51,977 nucleotides of DNA from Streptomyces sp. (GTDB lineage: Bacteria; Actinomycetota; Actinomycetes; Streptomycetales; Streptomycetaceae), in the NCBI RefSeq assembly GCF_031181555.1, contig NZ_JAPSKQ010000024.1, positions 1 to 51,977 on the forward strand, read 5' to 3'. The notes below the pieces were generated by a model that saw only the letters and a program-made list of their open reading frames with translations, was not told the DNA's origin and made no database searches. Each line of letters opens with the position of its first letter. The first letter of the stretch is position 1. Below are positions 17,057 through 25,470 of this stretch, piece after piece. The position numbers and the translations under genes were made by a program.

Positions 17057-18265
17057 ATGAGCGCATCGCAGACCTCCGACGTCCCCACTCTCCTTGTCAA
17101 GATCTTCGGCAAGGACAGGCCGGGCATCACGGCCGGCCTCTTCGACACCCTCGCCGCCTACTCGGTCGACGTGGTCGACATCGAGCAGGTCGTCACCCGC
17201 GGCCGCATCGTGCTCTGCGCGCTCGTGACCGAGCCGCCCAAGGGGCTGGAAGGGGATCTGCGGGCGACCGTCCACAGCTGGGCGGAGTCGATGAAGATGC
17301 AGGCGGAGATCATCTCGGGCATCGGCGACAACCGTCCTCGCGGGCTCGGCCGTTCCCTGGTCACCGTGCTGGGCCACCCCCTCACCTCGGAGGCGACGGC
17401 GGCGATCGCCGCGCGGATCACGAAGGCCGGCGGCAACATCGACCGCATCTTCCGGCTCGCCAAGTACCCGGTGACGGCGGTGGAGTTCGCGGTGTCCGGG
17501 GTGGAGACGGAACCGCTGCGCACCGCGCTGGTGACCGACGCGGCCCGGCTCGGGGTCGACATCGCCGTGGTCGCGGCGGGGCTGTACCGGAGGGCACAGC
17601 GTCTGGTCGTCATGGACGTGGACTCGACCCTCATCCAGGACGAGGTGATCGAGCTCTTCGCCGCGCACGCCGGCTGTGAGGACAAGGTCGCCGAGGTGAC
17701 GGCGGCGGCGATGCGCGGGGAGCTGGACTTCGAGCAGTCGCTGCACGCGCGTGTGGCCCTGCTGGAGGGGCTGGACGCCTCCGTGGTGGACAAGGTGCGC
17801 AGCGAGGTGCGGCTGACGCCGGGTGCCCGCACCCTGATCCGTACGCTGAAGCGACTCGGCTGCCAGGTGGGCGTGGTCTCCGGCGGGTTCACCCAGGTCA
17901 CGGACGATCTGAAGGAGCGGCTGGGGCTGGACTTCGCCCAGGCGAACACCCTGGAGATCGTCGACGGGAAGCTGACCGGCCGGGTCACCGGCGAGATCGT
18001 GGACCGGGCGGGCAAGGCCCGGCTGCTGCGCCGGTTCGCGGCCGAGGCGGGGGTGCCGCTGTCGCAGACCGTGGCGATCGGTGACGGTGCCAACGACCTG
18101 GACATGCTCAACGCGGCCGGTCTCGGGGTCGCCTTCAACGCCAAGCCGGTGGTGCGCCAGGCGGCCCACACCGCGGTGAACTTCCCCTTCCTCGACACGG
18201 TCCTGTACCTGCTGGGCATCACCCGTGAAGAGGTCGAGGCGGCCGACACGCTCGACGCGGGCTGA
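17057..18265 (+). CDS. serB: phosphoserine phosphatase SerB
   Basis: Catalyses the last step of serine synthesis, phosphoserine to serine. The 402 residues contain two N-terminal ACT-type regulatory domains (about 8-85, KDRPGITAGLFDTL, and 98-170, LGHPLTSEATAAIA). A HAD phosphatase domain follows with MDVDSTLIQDEV (nucleophile Asp and general acid Asp), VVSGGFTQV (motif II) and IGDGANDLDML (motif III with the Mg-binding Asp pair). Length matches actinobacterial SerB. ATG at 17057 is the first good start. It is monocistronic, ending at a hairpin. Confidence 0.95.
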   Translation: MSASQTSDVPTLLVKIFGKDRPGITAGLFDTLAAYSVDVVDIEQVVTRGRIVLCALVTEPPKGLEGDLRATVHSWAESMKMQAEIISGIGDNRPRGLGRSLVTVLGHPLTSEATAAIAARITKAGGNIDRIFRLAKYPVTAVEFAVSGVETEPLRTALVTDAARLGVDIAVVAAGLYRRAQRLVVMDVDSTLIQDEVIELFAAHAGCEDKVAEVTAAAMRGELDFEQSLHARVALLEGLDASVVDKVRSEVRLTPGARTLIRTLKRLGCQVGVVSGGFTQVTDDLKERLGLDFAQANTLEIVDGKLTGRVTGEIVDRAGKARLLRRFAAEAGVPLSQTVAIGDGANDLDMLNAAGLGVAFNAKPVVRQAAHTAVNFPFLDTVLYLLGITREEVEAADTLDAG

Positions 18266-18282
18266 GCCGTCGGAGCCGGGTC

Positions 18283-18343
18283 ACGGCACGGGCAGGGCCC
18301 GGCTTCCCCTCGCCCACGGAGTGCCGGGCCCCTGTCGTGCCGG
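18283..18343. terminator. Terminator between serB and the SixA-like gene
   Basis: GGGCCCGGC (18295-18303) pairs with GCCGGGCCC (18323-18331), and imperfect pairing of CGGCAC with GTGCCG extends the stem outward. The two genes converge here. Confidence 0.65.
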
Positions 18344-18348
18344 GTGTG

Positions 18349-18867
18349 TCATTCGGTCGGCGCCCAGTAGTCGAGCAGCGTGGCGACACCGGGCTCCAGT
18401 GATTTCCAGGAGCCGGTGAAGGACAGGACCGCGAAGGCGGCGGCCGGGTAGCCGCGGCGGCTCATCCGCTCACGGGCGTCGCCCTCGGCCGCGCCGGCCA
18501 GGATGTCGGCGAGTCCCTGGACGCCCGGGTTGTGGCCGACCAGGAGGACGTTCTGCGCGTCGTCGGGGGTTTCGTTGAGCAGGGCGATCAGCTCGCCGGG
18601 CGAGGCCTCGTAGATCCGCTCCTCGTAGACGGTTTTCGGTCGCTGCGGAAACTCCTGGACCGCGAGCTTCCAGGTCTCCCGGGTCCGGACCGCGGTGGAG
18701 CACAGGGCCAGACCGAAGGCGATGCCGGTATCGGCGAGCTTGCGCCCGGCGACCGCGGCGTCCATGCGACCCCGCTCGGCGAGCGGGCGCTCATGGTCGG
18801 AGACCGGGGGCCAGTCGGCTTTCGCATGCCGGAAAAGGACAATCCTGCGGGGTTCTGCGACGCTCAT
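18349..18867 (-). CDS. SixA-type histidine phosphatase
   Basis: 172-residue member of the histidine phosphatase (phosphoglycerate-mutase-like) superfamily. The catalytic RHAKADWP (RHG-type motif) is at about residues 13-20, with STAVRTRETW, an acidic residue in YEASPGE, and the second catalytic His in LLVGHNPGVQ. E. coli SixA dephosphorylates phospho-histidine domains; the target here is unknown. ATG at 18867 begins MSVAEPRRIVLF; the frame extends upstream but without coding quality. Confidence 0.88.
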   Translation of the reverse strand: MSVAEPRRIVLFRHAKADWPPVSDHERPLAERGRMDAAVAGRKLADTGIAFGLALCSTAVRTRETWKLAVQEFPQRPKTVYEERIYEASPGELIALLNETPDDAQNVLLVGHNPGVQGLADILAGAAEGDARERMSRRGYPAAAFAVLSFTGSWKSLEPGVATLLDYWAPTE

Positions 18868-18931
18868 GGGACCCAGCTTCGCATGAAACAGGCCACGGGG
18901 CGCAGGGAGTTGACGGCCGCTCCCGGGGTGT

Positions 18932-19138
18932 TCAGCGGGCCATGAGCTGCTGTGCGCGCTCGACGAGGCGGGTGATCGCGGGCTCCCCCGCGGCCGTGTG
19001 GGCGTCGGAGGGGTCCAGGACCAGGGCGAGCAGAGCGACGAAGGCGAGCACGGGCAGGGCGAGGGCCCACCACGGCAGCCTGGTGTCGACGCCCTCCCGG
19101 AGGGCCGGGTGGGGCCGGGTGTGCGTGCGCACCGACAT
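18932..19138 (-). CDS. small single-helix membrane protein
   Basis: 68 residues: a basic N terminus, one membrane helix (WWALALPVLAFVALLALVL, about 23-41), then a short outer segment ending ITRLVERAQQLMAR. A GGAGG ribosome site sits seven bases before the ATG, which strongly supports translation. I do not recognise a family. It stands upstream of the SixA-like gene on the same strand with a 64-base gap, so they may be cotranscribed. Confidence 0.7.
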   Translation of the reverse strand: MSVRTHTRPHPALREGVDTRLPWWALALPVLAFVALLALVLDPSDAHTAAGEPAITRLVERAQQLMAR

Positions 19139-19320
19139 GGGAGGCCTCCGTTCTTCGCACCGTCCGTGATCCGCGTCTCGCGGTCACCTCTCGAAAGTAC
19201 GGATTCCCCGGGCTTCAACCCATCCGGTGATCCACCCACTTGACCCTGAGCCTGGCCCCCTAGGGGATGGGGGGCCAGCACCACCATGGCCGCCCGCCGG
19301 AGGGGCGGCGGCGGGGGCCG

Positions 19321-19437
19321 TCACGGCGCGAGGACGGTCGCGATCACGCCGATGACGATGAAGATGGCGAAGAACGCGCCGAAGACGAGCAGCATCTTCT
19401 TCTGGCCGTTCTGCGGATTCGGGTCGAGGACTGGCAT
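19321..19437 (-). CDS. SGM_5486-type transporter-associated micro-protein
   Basis: Only 38 residues: MPVLDPNPQNGQKKMLLVFG starts a soluble head followed by a single membrane helix (LLVFGAFFAIFIVIGVIATVL). I recognise the sequence as the SGM_5486 family found beside MFS permease genes in Streptomyces. It lies 83 bases downstream of the CynX-like permease gene on the same strand, as expected. It may assist or modulate that permease, which is inference from position only. Confidence 0.8.
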   Translation of the reverse strand: MPVLDPNPQNGQKKMLLVFGAFFAIFIVIGVIATVLAP

Positions 19438-19520
19438 ACGGCAAGTCTCGCACCCCCCGCCCCCGCGGCGGCCCCCGGGGTCGGAGGGAACGCGCGCCGG
19501 CTCCGCCCCGCCGGGCGGGG

Positions 19521-20840
19521 TCAGCGGGCGGTCGCCTCTTCCTCCACCGTACGGTCGCGGCCCGCCAGGACGCCCACGATCGTCTGCGGGACCATCAGGG
19601 CGGCCATCAGCGCGATCGGCAGCTCCCAGCCGCCGCTGTGCTGGTAGAGCACGCCCACCAGGAGCGGCCCCGGGATGGAGATCAGGTAGCCGGTGCTCTG
19701 CGCGAAGGCCGACAGCTGGGCCACGCCCGCGCCGGTCCCGGCCCGCATCCCGACCATGGTGAGCGCCAGCGGGAAGGCACAGTTGGCGACGCCCAGCAGC
19801 AGCGCCCAGGCCCAGGCGCCGGCGGCCGGTGCGAGGTACAGGCCGGCGTACCCGGCGAGGCCGCTCGCACCCAGCGCGAGCACGATCGGGCCCTGGTGGG
19901 GCAGCCGCGCGGCGAGGCGCGGTATGACGAAGGCCAGCGGCACGCCCATCACCATGGTGACCGCGAGCAGCAGTCCGGCCGTGCTCGCGGGCACGCCCGC
20001 GTCCCGGAAGATCTGGGGCATCCAGCCCATGGTGATGTAGGCGGCGGTCGCCTGGAGCCCGAAGAAGACGGCCAGCGCCCAGGCGGTACGGCTGCGCGTG
20101 ATGCGCAGCGCGGGTGCCTCCCCGCGCCCGGGCGCCGCGGGCGCCTCCCCCCGCGCGCGCCCACCGGGTGCCCGCTCGGCCTGCGCCGCTCCCCGTTCCC
20201 GCAGGAACGGGATCCACGGCAGCACGGCGGCGGCGGCGAGGGCCGCCCACAGGGCGAGGCCCGACCGCCAGTCACCGCCCACGGCGTCGGTCAGCGGCAC
20301 GGTCGCCGCGGCCGCCGTGGCGGTGCCCATGGCGAGGGCCATCGAGTACAGGCCGGTCATGGAACCGACCCGGTCGGGGAAGTAGCGCTTGACGATGACC
20401 GGCATCAGGACGTTGCTGACGGCGATGCCCATCAGCGCGAGGGCGGTGGCGGCCAGGAAGCCCGCCGTGCCGCCCGCGAACGGACGGATCAGCAGGCCGG
20501 CGCCGATGGCCGCCATGCCGGCGCACACCACCGCACCGGGGCCGAAGCGCCGGGCCAGCCGGGGCGCGGTGACGCCGAAGACGGCGAAGCACAGCGGGGG
20601 CACCGAGGTGAGCAGCCCGGCCACGCTGCCGCTCATGCCGAGCCCGTCGCGGACCTCCTCGAGCAGCGCGCCCAGGCTGGTGATGGCGGGGCGGAGGTTC
20701 AGCGCGGCCAGCACGATGCCGACGACGAGCAGCCGCATGGTCCACGCGCGCGTCGCGGTGCCTCCGGTCTCCGGGGCTCCGGGCGTGGCCGACGTGCCTG
20801 CGGTCGTGGACTCGATGGTCCGGGTTTCCTCGCTAGCCAT
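19521..20840 (-). CDS. CynX/NimT-like MFS transporter
   Basis: 439 residues with twelve likely membrane helices in two halves, separated by a charged loop (about 215-250, rich in Arg/Ala/Pro). The first half has LNLRPAITSLGALL and the loop RYFPDRVGSMTGLYSMAL; the second has GWMPQIFRDAGVP. These are family traits of CynX/NimT transporters (cyanate or 2-nitroimidazole in E. coli); the substrate here is unknown. ATG at 20840 is taken; ATG at 20849 is an alternative. It is divergent from a FadR-type regulator, with a palindrome between them. Confidence 0.9.
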   Translation of the reverse strand: MASEETRTIESTTAGTSATPGAPETGGTATRAWTMRLLVVGIVLAALNLRPAITSLGALLEEVRDGLGMSGSVAGLLTSVPPLCFAVFGVTAPRLARRFGPGAVVCAGMAAIGAGLLIRPFAGGTAGFLAATALALMGIAVSNVLMPVIVKRYFPDRVGSMTGLYSMALAMGTATAAAATVPLTDAVGGDWRSGLALWAALAAAAVLPWIPFLRERGAAQAERAPGGRARGEAPAAPGRGEAPALRITRSRTAWALAVFFGLQATAAYITMGWMPQIFRDAGVPASTAGLLLAVTMVMGVPLAFVIPRLAARLPHQGPIVLALGASGLAGYAGLYLAPAAGAWAWALLLGVANCAFPLALTMVGMRAGTGAGVAQLSAFAQSTGYLISIPGPLLVGVLYQHSGGWELPIALMAALMVPQTIVGVLAGRDRTVEEEATAR

Positions 20841-20844
20841 GGGA

Positions 20845-20876
20845 CCCATCATAGAATCATGGGATGATTGGTTGTC
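20845..20876. promoter_or_regulatory. operator/promoter region between MFS and GntR genes
   Basis: A perfect inverted repeat AATCAT-ggg-ATGATT lies at 20855-20869, within the 91-base divergent gap. Minus-strand TATGAT (20853-20848) is a possible -10 for the permease, with TGGACA as a distant -35. TAGAAT (20853-20858) is a possible -10 for the regulator. A GntR-family dimer would fit such a site. Confidence 0.5.
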
Positions 20877-20931
20877 CAGGTTGTCCCTGTCGAGGTCGCC
20901 GTCCGGCGCCGCTGTCGTGCGAAGGTGGGCC

Positions 20932-21642
20932 ATGCCTTTGAGCCATCCCCGCCGTTCGGCGCTGTCCGAGCAGGTCATCGCCGCACTGCGGGCCCAGATC
21001 ACCTCGGGCGAGTGGCCGGTCGGCTCGCGCATCCCGACCGAGCCGGAGCTGGTCGAGCAGCTGGGGGTCGCCCGCAACACGGTCCGCGAGGCCGTCCGCG
21101 CGCTCGCGCACAACGGGCTGCTGGACATCCGCCAGGGCTCGGGCACGTATGTGGTGGCCACGAGCGAGCTGGCCGGCGTGATGCACCGCCGCTTCGCCGG
21201 CGCCGACCCCCGGCACATCGCCGAGCTCCGCTCCACCCTGGAGTCGGCCGCGGCGCGGCTGGCCGCACAGCGGCGCACGGAGAAGGACCTCAAGCAGCTC
21301 GACACGCTGCTGCTGCGCCGCGAGGAGGCGTGGGAGACGGGCGAGGCGGAGGCGTTCGTGGCGGCGGACGCGACGTTCCACCTGGCCGTCGTGGCCGCCT
21401 CGCACAACGACGTGATGACCGCGATGTACGCGGATCTGAGCGAGGTGCTGCGGGACTGGCTGCGCGAGGACGTGGGCCGGGAGCTGACCCCGGAGACGCA
21501 CATGGACCACGGGCGGCTGGTGGACGCGATCCGCGCGGGTGACGGGGCGACGGCGGCCGAGGAGGCCGCCGCCTATCCGTTCCTGTGCCGTCCGGGGCGG
21601 TTCGGCCCGTCCACCGGTGACCGACGGCCCGCCGGTGAGTGA
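20932..21642 (+). CDS. FadR-subfamily GntR transcriptional regulator
   Basis: 236 residues. The winged helix-turn-helix (about 8-72) has SEQVIAALRAQITSGEWPVGSRIPTEPELVEQLGV and VREAVRALAHNGLLDIRQGSGTYV. The all-helical FCD ligand domain (about 85-215) has the metal-site residues D-x3-H (DATFHLAVV) and further His residues (ASHND, HMDHGRLVDAI). It probably represses the divergent permease and responds to its substrate. ATG at 20932 follows GAAGGTGGG. Confidence 0.92.
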   Translation: MPLSHPRRSALSEQVIAALRAQITSGEWPVGSRIPTEPELVEQLGVARNTVREAVRALAHNGLLDIRQGSGTYVVATSELAGVMHRRFAGADPRHIAELRSTLESAAARLAAQRRTEKDLKQLDTLLLRREEAWETGEAEAFVAADATFHLAVVAASHNDVMTAMYADLSEVLRDWLREDVGRELTPETHMDHGRLVDAIRAGDGATAAEEAAAYPFLCRPGRFGPSTGDRRPAGE

Positions 21643-21643
21643 T

Positions 21644-21991
21644 TCAGTCCGCCCTGCGGTGGCTGACCCACGCCGAGCGGACCTCCTTCCAGCAGCGCCC
21701 GGTCAGCTCCACGGTCTCCGCGGGCCCGGCGGCCACCGGGGAACCGTCGCTGTCGAGATCCCACCAGCGGACGCATTCGACGTGCAGGCTGACGTGATCG
21801 GTGTCCGGATAGGGGTTGTGGCAGTACGCGGTCACGTGGGAACCGTCGACCCGGATCCGGCAGGCGGCGCCGAACGGATCGCCGGACGGCGTCTCGGCGG
21901 GGTGCACGCGCGCGTGCGCCCTCGCCTCGTACGGCAGGGCGAGCACGAAGGCGACGGCGACGGTCGCTGAGGCCAGGCGGGACAAACGCAC
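21644..21991 (-). CDS. small secreted protein
   Basis: 115 residues starting at GTG 21991, which follows AGGAGG by seven bases. The signal peptide is VRLSRLASATVAVAFVLALP with cleavage near ARAHA. The mature part has four cysteines (CRIRVDG, TAYCHNPYP, VECVRWW, GRCWKEV), suggesting two disulfides, and ends VSHRRAD. I do not recognise the family. Its stop is one base from the stop of the converging regulator gene. Confidence 0.75.
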   Translation of the reverse strand: MRLSRLASATVAVAFVLALPYEARAHARVHPAETPSGDPFGAACRIRVDGSHVTAYCHNPYPDTDHVSLHVECVRWWDLDSDGSPVAAGPAETVELTGRCWKEVRSAWVSHRRAD

Positions 21992-22116
21992 AAGGGGACC
22001 TCCTCGGCCGTGCTGGGGAGGGGATCGCGCGACGGACGCGCTCCTCCACGATGCCCTGCCGACGTCCCGTCCCGCCCGCACTGCTGAGCCGAACGGGTGA
22101 CGCGCCCGGACCCGCC

Positions 22117-22149
22117 GAGGGCCCGCGCCCTCCCGGGACGCGGGCCCTC
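22117..22149 (-). terminator. Terminator of the fabG-fabI operon
   Basis: GAGGGCCCGCG pairs perfectly with CGCGGGCCCTC over an 11-base loop, 13 bases past the fabI stop. Confidence 0.75.
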
Positions 22150-22162
22150 GCGAGGCGCTCGG

Positions 22163-22930
22163 TCAGGCACCGACCGCGTGCAGACCGCCGTCGACGTGGA
22201 CGATCTCGCCCGTGGTCTTCGGGAACCAGTCGCTCAGCAGGGCGACGACACCGCGGCCGGCCGGCTCCGGGTCCTTCAGGTCCCACTCCAGCGGGGCGCG
22301 GGTGTCCCAGACGGAGGCCAGCTCGCTGAAGCCGGGGATGGACTTGGCGGCCATGGAGCCGAGGGGGCCCGCCGAGATCAGGTTGCAGCGGATGTTCTGC
22401 TTGCCCAGGTCGCGGGCCATGTAACGGTTGGTCGCCTCCAGGGCGGCCTTGGCGGGGCCCATCCAGTCGTACTGCGGCCAGGCGTACTGCGCGTCGAAGG
22501 TGAGGCCGACGACGGAGCCGCCGTTCTGCATCAGCGGCAGGCAGGCCATGGTCAGCGACTTCAGGGAGAACGCCGAGACGTGCATGGCCGTGGCGACCGA
22601 CTCGAACGGCGTGTTGAGGAAGTTGCCGCCGAGCGCGTCCTGCGGCGCGAAGCCGATGGAGTGCACGACGCCGTCGAGACCGCCGAGCTCCTCGCCGACG
22701 AGGTCGGCCAGGCGGCCGAGGTGCTCGTCGTTGGTGACGTCGAGCTCGATGACCTTGGCGGGCTTGGGCAGCTTCTTGGCGATGCGCTCGGTCAGGGTGG
22801 GGCGCGGGAACGCGGTCAGGATGACCTCGGCGCCCTGCTCCTGGGCCAGCTTCGCGGTGTGGAAGGCGATGGAGGCCTCCGTCAGCACACCGGTGATCAG
22901 GACGCGCTTGCCCTCGAGAATTCCGCTCAT
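22163..22930 (-). CDS. fabI: enoyl-[acyl-carrier-protein] reductase FabI/InhA
   Basis: Final reduction of the FAS II cycle: trans-2-enoyl-ACP to acyl-ACP with NADH. In 255 residues the FabI-specific features are present: the GVLTEASIAFHTA cofactor loop (FabI in place of TGxxxGxG), HSIGFAPQ at 90-97, and catalytic YDWMGPAKAAL with Tyr154 and Lys161 (equivalent to InhA Tyr158 and Lys165). The closing LLSDWFPKTTGEIVHVDGG is also typical. It follows fabG by five bases on the same strand, the same order as mycobacterial mabA-inhA. This family is the target of triclosan and activated isoniazid. Confidence 0.96.
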   Translation of the reverse strand: MSGILEGKRVLITGVLTEASIAFHTAKLAQEQGAEVILTAFPRPTLTERIAKKLPKPAKVIELDVTNDEHLGRLADLVGEELGGLDGVVHSIGFAPQDALGGNFLNTPFESVATAMHVSAFSLKSLTMACLPLMQNGGSVVGLTFDAQYAWPQYDWMGPAKAALEATNRYMARDLGKQNIRCNLISAGPLGSMAAKSIPGFSELASVWDTRAPLEWDLKDPEPAGRGVVALLSDWFPKTTGEIVHVDGGLHAVGA

Positions 22931-22935
22931 GGTGA

Positions 22936-23640
22936 TCAGTGACCCATTCCCAGTCCGCCGTCAACGGGGATGACGGCTCCAGTGATGTACGAGGCGTCGT
23001 CCGAGGCGAGGAACCGCACCGCCGCGGCGATCTCCTCCGGCTGCGCGTACCGGCCGAGCGGCACCTGCGACACGATGTTCGCGCGCTGCTCGTCGGTGAG
23101 CGCCTTGGTCATGTCGGTGTCGACGAAGCCGGGCGCGACGACGTTGAAGGTGATGTTGCGCGAGCCCAGCTCACGGGCGAGGGAGCGCGCGAAGCCGACC
23201 AGGGCGGCCTTGGAGGCGGCGTAGTTCGCCTGCCCCGCGGAGCCGAGCAGCCCGACCACCGAGGAGATCAGCACGACACGGCCCTTCTTGGCGCGCAGCA
23301 TGCCGCGGTTGGCGCGCTTGACGACCCGGAAGGCGCCGGTGAGGTTGGTGTCGACGACCGAGGTGAAGTCCTCCTCGGACATGCGCATCAGGAGCTGGTC
23401 CTTGGTGACGCCGGCGTTGGCCACGAGGACCTCGACGGGGCCGTGCGCCTCCTCGATCTCCTTGTAGGCCTGCTCCACCTGCTCGGTGTCGGTGATGTCG
23501 CACTTGACGGCGAGGAAGCCGGCCGGCGGCTCTCCCGAGCGGTAGGTGACGGCGACCTTGTCGCCGGCGTCGGCGAACGCGCGGGCGATGGCGAGGCCGA
23601 TGCCCCGGTTTCCTCCGGTGACGAGAACCGAGCGGCTCAA
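22936..23640 (-). CDS. fabG: 3-oxoacyl-[acyl-carrier-protein] reductase FabG
   Basis: NADPH-dependent reduction of 3-oxoacyl-ACP in FAS II. 234 residues with VTGGNRGIG (about 8-15), VANAGVT near 75, SSVVGLLGSAGQANYAASK with catalytic Ser about 127, Tyr140 and Lys144, and the PGFVDTDMT and VIPVDGGLGMGH segments. It heads a two-gene operon with fabI. The ATG at 23640 sits opposite the tldD upstream region. Expression is probably constitutive; no regulator site is obvious. Confidence 0.95.
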   Translation of the reverse strand: MSRSVLVTGGNRGIGLAIARAFADAGDKVAVTYRSGEPPAGFLAVKCDITDTEQVEQAYKEIEEAHGPVEVLVANAGVTKDQLLMRMSEEDFTSVVDTNLTGAFRVVKRANRGMLRAKKGRVVLISSVVGLLGSAGQANYAASKAALVGFARSLARELGSRNITFNVVAPGFVDTDMTKALTDEQRANIVSQVPLGRYAQPEEIAAAVRFLASDDASYITGAVIPVDGGLGMGH

Positions 23641-23946
23641 CGGATCACCCTTTCGATAGCGGTTTCGTTCTCCGCCCGAACACCCGGACGACAGGCGACG
23701 ATGACAGGCGGCTACTCCGAAAACCTATCGGTCCGGGTCCGCCGGAGGACATTCGGGCACCGACAGTGGCCGACGGGCCGCTCTGTCGGATCCCTACAGT
23801 CACGCGCCCGCCGGCACCGCCGGTCCCCGGGGCTCCCGGGGACCGGGAACGCCGGTGTGCGGATTTTCCGGAGAGCGCGGGCTGTGCGGCATGATTCACT
23901 GCCCGTGACGGTCACCCCGGCACGCACCCCGAAGGGAAACCACACC
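23641..23946. other. divergent intergenic region fabG/tldD with a 12-bp palindromic hairpin
   Basis: No gene is evident in these 306 bases. CCGGTCCCCGGG (23820-23831) and CCCGGGGACCGG (23835-23846) form a perfect 12-pair stem around GCT. The minus strand near 23715-23740 is AT-richer (TAGGTTTTCGGAGTAGCC) and probably holds the fabG promoter. Confidence 0.55.
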
Positions 23947-25470
23947 GTGCCCCATGAAGTCGATCAGTCGTTCCTGGCACTGCCGCTGAGGGCCCTCGCC
24001 GACGCCGCGCTGGCACGCGCGCGTGCGCTCGGGGCGGAGCACGCGGACTTCCGCCTGGAGCGGGTGCGCAGTGCGTCCTGGCGGTTCCGGGACGCCAAGC
24101 CGGCCGGGTCGTCGGACACCACCGACCTCGGGTACGCGGTGCGCGTGGTGCACGGCGGGACGTGGGGGTTCGCGTCCGGTGTGGACCTGACCCTCGACGC
24201 CGCCGCCAGGGTCGCCTCGCAGGCCGTGGCGATGGCGAAGCTGTCCGCCCAGGTGATCCGGGCGGCCGGGTCGGACGAGAGGGTGGAGCTGGCCGACGAG
24301 CCGGTGCACGCCGACCGGACCTGGGTGTCGTCGTACGAGATCGATCCGTTCACCGTGCCCGACGAGGAGAAGGCCGGGCTGCTGGCCGAGTGGAGCGCGC
24401 GACTGCTGGCGGCGGACGGGGTGGACCATGTCGACGCCTCGCTGCTCACCGTGCACGAGAACAAGTTCTACGCCGACACCGCCGGGACCGTGACCACGCA
24501 GCAGCGGGTGCGGCTGCACCCGGTGTTCACGGCCGTGTCGGTGGACGGGTCGAGCGGCGAGTTCGACTCCATGCGGACCCTCGCACCGCCCGTCGGCCGT
24601 GGCTGGGAGTACCTGCGGGGCACCGGCTGGGACTGGGACGACGAGCTGGGGCGGATCCCGGAGCTGCTCGCCGAGAAGATGCGGGCGCCGAGCGTGGAGC
24701 CGGGACTGTACGACCTGGTCGTCGACCCGTCCAACCTGTGGCTGACCATCCACGAGTCCATCGGGCACGCCACCGAGCTGGACCGCGCGCTCGGCTACGA
24801 GGCGGCCTACGCCGGGACCTCGTTCGCCACCTTCGACCTGCTCGGGAAGCTGCGCTACGGCTCGGAGCTGATGAACGTCACCGGCGACCGCACCGCCGAG
24901 CACGGCCTGGCGACCGTCGGCTACGACGACGAGGGGGTCGAGGCGCAGTCCTGGGACCTGGTGAAGGACGGCGTCCTGGTCGGCTACCAGCTGGACCGCC
25001 GGATCGCGAAGCTCACCGGGTTCGAGCGGTCCAACGGGTGCGCCTACGCGGACTCCCCCGGACACGTGCCCGTGCAGCGCATGGCCAACGTGTCGCTGCG
25101 GCCGGATCCCGCGGGGATGTCGACGGAGGATCTGATCGGGGGCGTGGACCGGGGCATCTACGTCGTCGGTGACCGGTCGTGGAGCATCGACATGCAGCGC
25201 TACAACTTCCAGTTCACCGGGCAGCGCTTCTACCGGATCGAGAACGGGCGGCTCGCGGGGCAGCTGCGGGACGTCGCCTACCAGGCGACCACCACCGACT
25301 TCTGGGGCTCCATGGCCGCCGTCGGCGGTCCGCAGACGTACGTCCTGGGCGGTGCCTTCAACTGCGGCAAGGCCCAGCCGGGGCAGGTGGCGGCGGTCTC
25401 GCACGGCTGTCCGTCCGCCCTGTTCAAGGGAGTCAACATTCTGAACACCACGCAGGAGGCGGGTCGATGA
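23947..25470 (+). CDS. tldD: TldD family metallopeptidase
   Basis: 507 residues. TldD is the zinc-carrying subunit of the TldD/TldE protease that trims unfolded peptides, matures some ribosomal peptides (microcin B17) and degrades CcdA. The metal-site HESIGHATELDRAL near residue 275 is the HExxxH motif. The start is GTG at 23947 (PHEVDQSFLALPLRALADAA), where homologues begin. Its stop overlaps the ATG of the tldE/pmbA gene (ATGA), as expected for obligate partners. Confidence 0.94.
   Translation: MPHEVDQSFLALPLRALADAALARARALGAEHADFRLERVRSASWRFRDAKPAGSSDTTDLGYAVRVVHGGTWGFASGVDLTLDAAARVASQAVAMAKLSAQVIRAAGSDERVELADEPVHADRTWVSSYEIDPFTVPDEEKAGLLAEWSARLLAADGVDHVDASLLTVHENKFYADTAGTVTTQQRVRLHPVFTAVSVDGSSGEFDSMRTLAPPVGRGWEYLRGTGWDWDDELGRIPELLAEKMRAPSVEPGLYDLVVDPSNLWLTIHESIGHATELDRALGYEAAYAGTSFATFDLLGKLRYGSELMNVTGDRTAEHGLATVGYDDEGVEAQSWDLVKDGVLVGYQLDRRIAKLTGFERSNGCAYADSPGHVPVQRMANVSLRPDPAGMSTEDLIGGVDRGIYVVGDRSWSIDMQRYNFQFTGQRFYRIENGRLAGQLRDVAYQATTTDFWGSMAAVGGPQTYVLGGAFNCGKAQPGQVAAVSHGCPSALFKGVNILNTTQEAGR

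Noticed and set aside
16595..18169. long minus-strand frame over serB
   Set aside because: Antisense of serB; the plus strand carries complete ACT and HAD motifs.
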